In this document: piece by piece, positions 13,001 through 25,000 of the stretch | Layout of the letters: each line of letters starts with the position of its first letter | Numbering within the stretch: position 1 is the first letter of the stretch | Assembly: GCA_949130485.1 (NCBI GenBank) | Contig: OX422183.1 | Coordinates: 4,104,136-4,168,135 of the forward strand | Origin: Agelas oroides | Taxonomy: Eukaryota > Porifera > Demospongiae > Agelasida > Agelasidae | Reading direction: 5' to 3' | DNA length: 64,000 bases | Position numbers and translations under genes: made by a program | Notes under the pieces: model-generated | Databases searched by the model: none | Told to the model about the DNA's origin: nothing | The model's input: only the letters and a program-made list of their open reading frames with translations

Positions 13001-16000
13001 CGTGGCAGACCCCTTGAGTGAGCTTATACAAGCTGCTGAGATTTGAAAGCTAGTCTACTTGTAGACTTGTTGCGTGAGATTTGCTTGTGCATGCGTCCAT
13101 GTGAGAACGCTATGCTTCTATACAGACGGCAACAAATTTGTGATATTTTTTCCGGTATAGCTTGATACTATGGTGATACTGATTTTATCATACAAACCTT
13201 CGATTTCATTGCATGTTCAGACACAGCACACGTGACTTGTAGTACCTGTTATGGATTCTTGCGTGACTTGTAGTACTGATACGGATTCTCGTGTTACTTG
13301 CAGTAAAAAACACAGCCTTCTATAAACTGCATGCAGCTGCAAGGCTTCCCCATTGACTCCCATACATTCCCGTGAGTTAGACGTATGATAAAGGTACAGA
13401 GGGTTATGAGGGTTATTGGTTGTTTGGTAGTTCGTAGCTCAGTGGTTAGTGACTCAAACCATGGGTTAGAATCCTTGTGTAGCCTCATTCCCAGGCTCTC
13501 CCCTCTGTTTTTATTTTTCGTCGGGGTGAGGTGAGAGCCTGGGAACGAGGCTAATCCCTGTGTGTATAGTTTCTTCACTTTCCTCTACAACAAGTGAAAT
13601 AGTGCAGTAAGCCACACACCCCAAATTTTGAGAGGCACAAATAGCTCGCCTCCAAACATTTCTTATTAGATGAAACCCTATCAAGTAGCCTTAATTCAGG
13701 GTTTCCTCCAAGAGTACGAGTGCGCCCTCTGTAATCCTAGTCCCTTTGATGTTTACGCACAACAAACATCAAGTAGCAGCTGAATAGCAAATGGAAGGCT
13801 ACAGGTATTTATGTAAGTGTACACAATTGTTTGTTCTGAAAGGATGCACTTTAATGGCAGTCAGCTGTGACAAACAAGTGTGCACATCCGGTAAGTCGTG
13901 TCCAATTAGTTCATTAAACACAATTAACCAGTAATACCAGTTAGGCAACATGTTCCATTAAGTGGGTAATAAAGCTTGGCAACACTACTATGGTAATACA
14001 TTCCACTACACACTGCAACCTTTTGTTAGTCTCGTTCCTAGGCCTTCTCTCTGTCCAGTTTTTGATCGCTTGCAGTATGCAAAAACCGAGGTGGAAGGCC
14101 TGGTCTATTTTATCACATGAATGATGTCAGTGTCTACCTAGGTAGACAGAGAGGGGGAGGGGTCCCCGATCGAAAGAATGAGCTTGATGCCTTATTTTCT
14201 AGTTTCTGCTCCAAGCACTGGAGTTTCAAACATTTGTGAAGTGAAAAATGTACCACTCTTGGTTCAAAACAAAGAACACGTGCGCGAAATGAGTTCTTTC
14301 AATTGGGGACCCCTCCCTTTGTCTACTTAGGTAGACACTGACGCCATTCACGTGGTAAAATGGAGCAGGCCTTCCCCCTCCATTTTTGCATACTGCAAGC
14401 CATCAAAAACTGGACGGTGGGAAAGCCTGGAAACGAGGCTACGGTTTGCAGTATGGGTTTAAGACGCTATAGCGTGTCAAACTTGGTGATGCGCTCGAAA
14501 TACACGACAGAATAATATTCAATTTCTATCCGGGACTGCCATATATGTAGTCACTGCTAACATGGTTACTGGCTTTCTTTCAGGGAAGCCTTTGTGGGCA
14601 GTGGTAATACTGAGTAAATACGTAGTAGCCCATAGCATAATTAAGCTAGGCGACCGTCTGCTAAGTGCACACACAGTGGGCTATGATTACACTACCACAC
14701 AGACAAGGTCAGCCTGACTGGCCTTCTCACAAGACACTGTAGTATTGGGGGCCTCCTTGCCAGAATCTCACCCCCCCACCTAGAAACTTACAATTCATGA
14801 GTGCCTTACCAGTACTAGTAAATGTGATAACCAGTTCCATTCACAGATAATGACTTGTAAAAGGGTCTAAAGTTCTTCCCCCCCTTACAATTTGCACAAC
14901 AGCACAGGGGGCTGCCCTACCCCTGTTCCCAGGCCTCACACAGCAGTGCAAAATGTCACAGTGAATACTGTGAACACTGGGTCTGGGAACAAGACTAGTG
15001 ATCCCCCACCAACAAAGAAAAAAAGACTTACAGTCAAGTTTCGTTATACAATGATAGATCACGGTATAGTTGGCAAATTTTTTATATTTTTGCTTTCAAT
15101 TACACTCTACGATGTAGTTGGGAAATTTTTATTTTTGAAACATTTCAATCACACTACAGATCTAGAGTGGGATCGAAACGTTGCAAAAATTAAAATTTGC
15201 CAACTATACCATGATCTATTATTGTATATTGTAGCACACAGTAACATGACGCTCAAGGAGTAAGTCAAGTTTTGTCCCCTCTTGAAAATTTTTCTAGACA
15301 GTTCAAAGCAGCTGGAGCTTGGAATACTGGTTGAAATGTATCTTACGCAATGGGTGACTCTGCATAGCATCTAGGCCTGCCTTCTTTCAGGGAGCTATAG
15401 TCCACATTATTCAGTTAGTGCTTAGATGTTTCCAGAGGAAGAAGGACAAAGTTCAGGGTCATTGCTAATTGGGTGACTGACTGGACCAAGCCTTGAATCT
15501 TGATTATAAAAGTGGGTTCCCTCGTGATGAGTGCCAAGAACATTTGTCAGTTAAGAGACAAACATCCTTTAGTGGTGTTGACCAAACAATGTAACAACGG
15601 TTACCAAATATGTGTGACCTTTTCTTTTACAGTTTCACTGTTTTGTGGTATACTGTATGGTAATTTTCGCGAGGGATTTATTTTCGCATATTTCATGAGT
15701 CAAGAGCCATTTGCGAAAATTAAGACCGCAAAATTTTTGTTGTCCACGTGCAAAGTGAGTGAATCACATTTCAATCTGGCCTACTTCAGCCATCCTAACT
15801 CCAACAGAAGCCTGTTAGCGAGTGTGTCGCTCAAGCCATCTAGGGAACCGAAGTGCTACGTAAGCACAGATGCACGAACCAGATGGAGGTGCAAGAACGA
15901 GAGAGGATGCAATCGTTTCTACGAACATCCTGGGTATGAGGCTACTTTTCTTGCCACACAACTAGCCATCTCTCTCTGTAAACAATTCTAGACATTAGCT

Positions 16001-19000
16001 CAGCTTTTAGCTATACCGCTAGCTAACCTGCGCATCCAAGATTCACTGACCATGAAAATTAAAACTGCAAAAATTTTCTGAAACCCAAATTTTGGCCTGT
16101 TTCGTGTAAATTTATACCCGCAAAAATTATCAACCCTACGGTATATGAATATAGTTAGCCAAAGCCATACTAGGAGAAGGTAATTATCGTATTTACCTCA
16201 AGTTGAACAAATGAGTGTTATGTTACACGTATATTTGTTATTTGTGTGTAGTTTGACCTCAATGGAGGGTAGACGACTCTCATAACTTGTTGTGCCAGTT
16301 TCATAAACCAGTTTCAACTACCACCCAGTTCTCACTACACAAACTGACAATTTTACAAATTGTAGACAGTTTAATGACTCTAAGTGACCTTTACAATTGT
16401 ATTTTAGTGTGTGTACACTCACAAGTGGCTAATTGTGTTTCGTGTATTTCCTAGAATTATCAGCTGTCTCTGTTCTTGTATCAGTTTGTCCTGAAAAGCT
16501 AACTACACATCAAGATAGTGGTGCACTGGCAGTTTTAATTTCTGAGTGCCCAAAGCTTTGTATATCAACTATGGCTTTAAGATTTAGACTCCTCCAAAGA
16601 TTGTGTGAATGGGTGTATCCAGATGGCAAATCTCGAGACAAACTGGTCATGCCCATCCCATATACAATGTAGGCGTACATGATTGTCACATATGTCATCT
16701 ATTTCAGGTGCAGTTTCAGAAAAAGCACACATGCACACATGCGCACACACAACACACACGCACATACATACATATGCACACATGCACACATACACACACA
16801 TACATATGCACACACCCATGCACACACCCATGCACACACTTGCGTGCACACACACACATGCACACACACACACACACACACACACATGCATACACATGCA
16901 CACATACGCATGCACACACCCATGCACGCACGCACATGCGCGCACACACACACACGCACACACACACATGCACCCATGCACGCGCACATGCACTAAACAC
17001 ATCTTACGAACCTCATGCATGCATGCACTCACCTCTGAGTGTCGTCGTTCTGTTTCTCTTCATCTACGATGACCTTGAATGCTGGTGTGAGAGTCAAGGA
17101 GTTAGGAAGAGGAGAGGAGTATGCATTTATATAGCTATCTAGTTTTTGAATGAGAGGTGAGAGGAGAAGGGAGAGAGGATGAAGGGGGGAGAGTAAGAGG
17201 GAGGGAGGATGAAGGGAGGAAGGGAGGGAGAGGAGAAGAGAGAGGATGAGGGGAGGAAGATGGGAGAAAGGGAGGGAGAGGAGAAGAGAGGGAGGATGAG
17301 GGAGGAGAGTAAGAGGGAAGGAAGATGGGAGAAAGGGAGGGAGAGGAGAAGAGAGAGAGGATGAGGGGGGAGAGTAAGAGGGAAGGACGATGAAGGGAGG
17401 AAGAAGGGAGGAAGTGAGGGAGAGGAGGAGAGAGGGAGGAACATGGGAGGAAGTGAGGGAGAGGAGGAGAGAAGTAGGAGATATTTTAGCTTGGTACTAC
17501 AGAGATAATTGAATTGCACAAGCCTCCCACTTCATTGTGCGCTCTTCAAGGAATACCATATTATAGCAAGAAATCTTGGCTGGATGGCCGCAAATGGCTG
17601 CTTCTCAAACTCAACGCTGTTCTCAGGTGGTCTGTTGCAAGAACACTCTCTCACAAGTTTATTAGCTTTCTGGTAGAGCACCAGACAAGCCTCCAATTTC
17701 ATTGCGTGTTCCTCAACCATTAGACATAGCATACATGCATGATGTAGCCTCATTCGTAGGCCCTTGCGCAGCTTTCTGTCGCTTGCAGTACGGCTAATAA
17801 GCGGGAGAGGGCCGGGTACATTTTCTCATGTGAGTGACGTCACGGGTAGAAAGACAGTAGAAAAACTTTAATTGAACGTGGGCAAGCACGACTACATTGT
17901 TGCTGTGTGTCTTCACTGTCTTGGCTTGGTAAAACTCTCTGTCCTCCCAACTGTCTCGTGAAGAGCGATATAAAATCGCCTTCGTGCGCCGCATCTTTTG
18001 ACTCGGAATAGTCGCGCTCCGGTGCGTGCACAAGGGCAAAGTTGTTTGTGGTTTTACATGACGTTCACATTTGCATAATTTGCTCTACCTGTGACGTCAC
18101 TCATGTGAGAAAATGTACCAGCTAGGCCCTCTCCCGCTTAACCGTCCTGCAAGCAACGGGAAGCTTGGCAAGGGACTGGGACAACGCTATGCATGGTGTG
18201 CGTACTGATACAAATTTCTCACGTGTTTGCAGCACCGAAACAGATTCTAATGTGTCTTGTAGTACTATACAGATATTCTCGCGTGACTTGTAGTACAGGT
18301 GTTTATCAAGTGTGTGTACCTAAACATGCAAGGCTTCCCTATTAAACCCTATATATTTGCACAAGATATGTACGATAACGTTCCTAATCCTTATAACTTC
18401 AGGTCTCACGTTTCTCACACGACATGAATAGTCATAATTCAATTTCAGGATACAAACTCTGACCGCATTGCAATCTTCCCTGAGCAATCTTTTAACTTCC
18501 TTCTCAACTTCTGGGGAGTCCACAAACTACGACAGAAATAGAAGCCACACAAAAGATCAAAGGGACAGTTAGCCGTAGCCATGACGATACAATTAAATCT
18601 GAGTTAACACTGGGAGAGAGGGCAGCAAATTGGGCACAGAGCCAAAATACTCTTAAGAGTACTTACACAAATGGTCTAATTAAACAATAGTTCAAATACC
18701 AGTGGTTGAATCCCATGTGTCGGCATGCAGTGAGCTGTGTGGTTTTCGTAGACAGTGGTGTACTTATGTCCTTGAAATAACTGAAGAATTAGTCTTCACC
18801 AGTGGGATGGCTTCATGAAAGACTACACGTGTGGACTTCTCATACCAAACCACTGTTAGAAGCTCCACACATTCACTACAACTAGGGATACAGGGATTTT
18901 ATCATTCACTACAACTATATAACTCATTGTGGGGCGAGCCTTAGCAAACATCAACACATGACCAGTGTGATCTGATTGGTTGGTTGGTCAGTGTGTCACA

Positions 19001-22000
19001 TGACCATTGTGATCTGATTGGTTGGTTGGTCAGTGTGTCACATGACCAGTGTGATCTGATTGGGTGGTTGGTCAGTGTGTCACATGACCAGTGTGATCTG
19101 ATTGGTTGGTTGGTCAGTTTGTCATATGACCAGTGTGATCTGATTGGGTGGTTGGTCAGTGTGTCACATGACCAGTGTGATCTGATTGGTTGGTTTGATC
19201 AGTGTATCACATGACCACTGTGATCTGATTGGTTGGTTTGATCAGTGTATAACATAACTGTTGTGATCTGATTGGTTGGTTTGTCAGTGCAGCACATGAT
19301 CTAATCGATTGCCTATAGCTATACAAGAACCACATGACCAGCACAGCTTGACTGACGAGATGGTTAAAATACCAGTGCTTGAAACCCTCGCTATAAATTT
19401 TCAGATCGTGACGACATATACTGTAAATGATGAAGCCGTCCTATAATTATAAAAATAATATTTGATCCTTGAGGGTCAAGTTACGGCACTATATAGAGAT
19501 AATATAACCTGTTACCTAGGCAACATATAAGAATTTTCTCTTCTACAGTGATGTTGCCTAGGTAACAGGTTATATATTCCTCCCTGGGGTGTGGTCTTGC
19601 ACATTGGTGTCGGGCTATGCCCGACACAAATGTGTAAAACGACCACCCCCCAGGGAGGGATATAACTATTACTTGGATCTTAGTTGTGTATGCCTGATAA
19701 AGAGTTGCGAAAATTAAAAATTTTTCCATTTGCCGGCTAAAGCCAATTAAGGCCCAACATCTCAACAGTTCAGCAATAACTGCAACCATTTAGCTTCCAA
19801 GTCAAGTCCTAGTTTGAAGTCCCTCGGTGGAATGCTAAAACTTTCCCTTGTGATAGTCACTGTGAGTCAGTGAAGGATTGACATAGTTGCTGGACATTCC
19901 CAAGAGAACTTTGAACTAAAACCAAATAACCATTAAACATTATCTGTTCCCAATGGAAGATAACTGCACAAACAAAAGGGAATGAGAGAAGGGAGGAGAG
20001 GGAGGAAAAAGAGAGGGAGGAGATCAGGAGGAGAGAAAGGGGGGAAAAGAGAGAGGGAGGAGAGGGAGGAGAGGGAGGAGAGGGAGGAGAGGGAGGAGCA
20101 CTTTCTTCCTATGCCAGCACAAAAGACCCAGCTGGCAGTGGTTACAAAAGACCCCCCCACTCAGCCTTTCACCACCACTCAAAATACAACTCAATTAGTG
20201 AAAGGAAGACAATGTGGGGCGAGCCCAAGCAAAGCTTGCTCACTTAGGCAAAACCACAGACAAAGTGGGTTCCGCCAGGCAGTTACCAAAGCTGAAGTTT
20301 TAGAGTTCAGATCTTGTGTACTTAGGTAGACAATACATAATACCTATGCAGGCAGTTGCTAAGACAGAAGTGTTCATGGAAGATTTCCAAATCACAGCTT
20401 GTGTACTTAGGCAATGTGGGCAGACAATGTGTGTTTAGGCAGTTACCATGGTAGTGGTTGTACACGTGTGGGCAATAGCCAAAGGCAACATATGTAGACA
20501 TTGTTACAGTAGTGTCAATACAGCCAGCTGCAGTATTTGTCCTGCCTCCAAAAAGTTACTACGTGCACTGACAGTGAAATCCCTCTAAAACGGACACTAC
20601 TGGGAGTCAGTGTTTCGTAGTGAGGTGTCCCTAACCCAGGGACTTCTGGTACATTGCCAGTGGATGTGGTGTGCGTTATTAGGCACAACACAGCCATATT
20701 TTCAGAGCTTTCTCTTGCTGTACACACCGGCAGGGAAGACTAAGCAGAGGCTAGTACTATAAGTAACAGTGCTAATCGATCTAATGTCAAGTTGTTAACT
20801 CCAGCAGTGATGGCGGACAATCTTGTGGAAGAGGGTGATAAGCGTCTGTTACTTCAGGGTTAAGCTTACGATTAAGAGTATGAAAAGCGTCTGTTACATG
20901 AAGAGACAGGTGTCCACTATAGGGGCTTTCCAAAACCATGCCCCCTCCATTAAATTTTCTCCCAGCATCTTGATCTACCTACCATAGTTAGTACTCTATG
21001 ACTGCAGACTGGCTTGCAAATTTCAGCTTTATACCATGTTTCATTCGTTGGATATGCAGGCTTCAAGTTTGAAACTTTCCTGTATATCTAGATGGAGATT
21101 GGGGCCAGATTGGGTCCTAGCTATTAAAATGTATGGGTAAACTGAAATTTTGTGTGTGCGGATCTCAGAAACTAAACATGCTATCCAGCTCAAATTTTCA
21201 ACTTAGTCTCTTCCTAATGAGTACTAAGTTATATCTAAAATTCAGGACAATCAGAGGTACTCCCCAAAAGTGGGTGGGTTTTGGAAAGCCCCTATTCACG
21301 GGTTAGTATTGAAGTACATTATGGGAGGTGTCTGTTATACAGTAAACGTGAGAAGTGTCTGCTAAGTGGGGTTCCACTGTATGAGAGGAGGGAAGTGAGA
21401 ACCTGAGGGGGAGAGAAGTGGGGAAGATGGACAGGAAAAGGAAGGAGATGGGCATAGAGAGAGGGGAGGGAGAGAGAGAGTGAGGTGAAGGCGAAAGAGA
21501 GGGAGAAAAGAGAGAGGGGAGGGACATTGTCGTGTGGAGTGATACGGGGCAAGAGGTCTGGGTCATTGAGTTAACTGTGTGTTTTGAGACTGGATATGGA
21601 GCTGCACACAACTTAAAGACGAACCGGTATGCAGACCTCATGGAGTAAATTGATGGCAGTACACACAGTGGATCACTTTGGAGGTTGGAAACCGTGGATT
21701 CCTCTCCCTCCCCAGCTTCACACTGCTGAAACAACTACTCATTTGTACTAGAAAACAGTGGGAGGAGGTCCTAATAAACATTGCCAGAACAGTAATCAGT
21801 TGTTCACACTGAATATGGGTGGCCCGTAACTTTAAAGACCTTAACTCTCTCAACAGGATATCAACAATTTGTTTCTGTACTCTTGTTTGTCTATTAGTCT
21901 CTTTATATACCACCCTAGTTGAGCCAAGTGAGGACTCATTGTGAGCCATGTTATCGTCAGACATGTGAAATCACTCCCTATATCACCTGGCCCTCATACA

Positions 22001-25000
22001 TGTGTACATGTTGCACATACAATGAGATGTTTATATATATGGGAGGGAGGGAGGGAGGGAGGGAGGGAGGGAGGGAAGGAGGAAGGGAGGGAGGGAGGGA
22101 GGGAGGGAGGGAGGGAGGGAGGGAGGGAGGGAGGGAGGGAGGGAGGAAGGGAGGGAGGGAGGTAGGGAGGGAGGGAAGAAATGAGAGAGAGAGGTGAAGG
22201 TGAAAGAGGGGGGAAGGAAGGAGAGAAGTTAGGAGGGGGGAGAGAGACATCCTGGTCACCTTCTTTGTCGTTGTTTTCCGAAATCTTCTTTTCCTGACAT
22301 TCTTCATCGGAGGGGTGACTGCAGACATTGTGTACAAAGCATGCTAATTGGCCTCCCTTCAAGTAAATAAAGGAAGAAATTGTTATGCATAAATGCAGAA
22401 TCTAATAAAATAAGAGGCGAGAAGGAAACGAGGAAAGAAATTGTGTTGCAGGGATTAAAACCTGAGCTATCGCATTCAGCGGCGTAGCTACACCCTGTGT
22501 CCACATAAAATTCGCAGGTGCCCGGGTAAAAATAATGTAGAAAGCTAAGGTCAATAATCAGTTATTAGCATCTGCGATCGCAAGTTTCATGTGGACATGA
22601 AGCAAGCATGCAGGTAAGACTGTATTTGTGGCCGAAAATGGCCTCAGAAGCGATCCCAGAGTGTATAATTTAGAACTTTTTCATGGCGGGAGCATGCCCT
22701 AGGTCCCCTAGCACTGAGTGTGCCCATGCTGTGCTCACGTAACTTGCTCATCTTGGCTACACCACTGATCGTATTTTAGTGCAATAACAATCACACACTG
22801 GGATTTTTTTTTTTTTGCAAATGAAATAACATGCTACAATGTGGAACTGTCGCATGTGGCAAAACACTATGATACAGAAACTTAACAAAAAAAACAACAA
22901 CTTAATGTAAACATCTTCTGATTTACAGTATGTCGACTCTACCACAATTGATCGGGTGGCATTAAAATAATGGAGTCAGATTGATAAGGAGAAGGGGGAG
23001 CAATTAACACTGTCAAGCAGAGGATGATGAAGCAGGGGCTAGTGGCAGAAACAGCAAGCACATGTATGTAGATAAAGGGTGAGTTGGTCGAAGAAGACTG
23101 ACGTCTGCTGGAATAGCACACTTGAGGCAAAGGGCGTCCGAGTGGCTAGCAGAAGCCGGCTGAGAGTCTGTCACAGTTAGCAAGTATTAACTCGCTTCCT
23201 GGAAGGCTCTTGTGCGGTGTACCACCTACAAACCTAATTGCCTACGCGCCAGAACAGTTTACCCAACTACATGACCAGCACACACACAAACATGAGTGGT
23301 TGCCATGCCAACATACTATCATGCCAACGTACCGCCATGGTTCCAGTTGAACTTCTTTGCGACCTCCTTCCTCCTGGACAGAGGAAGTTCCTCAAGATTC
23401 TCTGTGGGTATCTCCAGGGGCGTCTGGGAGGGGGGGGGGGGGAGGTAACATACACTCTGTGATTATTACACTATATGCTTTAACGTCTGGGAGGGGGGGT
23501 AACATAAGCACTCGGTGATTATTATATTATGTGTGAGAAGTGGGTGTAAATGCAACTCAATTGAAACTGCAACCATGTACCAATTTTGCTACATACTGCT
23601 ATTTTACTATTGGGTAATACATGTGTGTATGTGTATACATGTTTCGACATACACATTGTCACGTAGGTGCTCAACTTGTGGTGAATGGTTGGAACAGTGA
23701 CAGAGATAGATGGCAAGTGCCTCAGTCAAATAATCGAGCAAAGCATTTACCAAAATGTGGTTATCCTGGTGGACTGATAACTCATTGCGTGCACACACCA
23801 AAATGAGTTTTTGTACGCAGAGGCATCGCAAAGATACATAGCCTGAATATTTGTGGCTAGAGGGGAAGTCGTAAGGAAGTCGTAACAATAATCAACACAG
23901 TAAGAATTAAAGTGCATCTTTGCAGCTCTCATCTCAATGATTAGTGCAACATCACTATGTGTGTTTAGCGTGTGGCAGTAGTACCTTGTGGGTGGACATT
24001 TACACTGTTTTACCTCTCCTGTATAAACCCAGGCCAAGGTCAATTGTATATACAAAAGTCTCCTTTGGGCCGGTTACAGTTGACATACAATAGGGTCTAG
24101 TCGTCTTAACGAAACGTTTGGAATTATTGCATCATCAGATTAATTATTGCATCATCGAATGAGCCTCTTCTTTGTAGTCCAAAATGATCCTCTTCTCCAT
24201 CTTTTTACCATGGGCCAACTGTAAATGTGTCCTCGGTGATATTCTTGTGGCATTATCTGTTTTCTCACATTTCATGCGACTCACCTGAGAGCACACCAGG
24301 ATCTGCGAGACGTCCCCCGTCTTGTATACCGTCTTTTTGTCCAATGTCTTGTGGCATTCTGTGAGGCAAGGGAGGTCAACAAGCTGTGTGTGTGTGTGTG
24401 TGTGTGTGTGAATGTGTGTGTGTGTGTGTGCGTATGTGTGCATGCGTGTGTTGTGTGTGAGTTGCATGTGTGTATTTTAACGGTATTTTGTCCAATTCAA
24501 CATATACTAGAAGCATTATAAGTACATGTATGTTAACTCTGATCACACGTACATGGCAGCGGTTTTCCACTTTTCATTGCTATCTTGAAGGTGATCACGT
24601 GAAAAAGCTCTATTAAATGAAGGGTAAAGTGCTATGCTACACTAACTGAAGGTGAAAGTGTTATGTACAAAACTTGGTCAAGTACGTGCCCAATCGTGCC
24701 TATACACTGAGGGGAGAAAAGTGCTATGTACCTTGGTGGCCTCGTTCCCAGGCCTCCCCCGGGGAAGGCTTGGGGACGAGGCTAGTACCTTGGCTCTACA
24801 CACACATGTACCTTTGCTGAGAGGACTTCACTGTCCCACTTCACATGAGCATGCCTCTTATCTCCTGTTGCCAAGGAAACACAAATTGTTGGTGTAAATA
24901 AACAAGCCTTGTTCTCAGGTTCTCAAAGTGATGAGAGAAAGCCAAGGTCATGTACTAGCCTCTTGGTGGGCAGGGACCACCGAGAGCCTGGTTACAAGGC

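Noticed and set aside
16433-16672. 79-residue frame with an acceptor-like start
   Set aside because: tatttcctag precedes it, but there is no donor, no partner exon and no family resemblance; it lies in a TAF7 intron on the opposite strand.
24541-24590. Minus-strand [11 protein letters not shown] as the missing TAF7 exon
   Set aside because: Looks superficially like DGRHGIVRVDRV, but has poor splice sites and a repeat at its edge; 24812-24864 fits better in homology, phase and splice sites.
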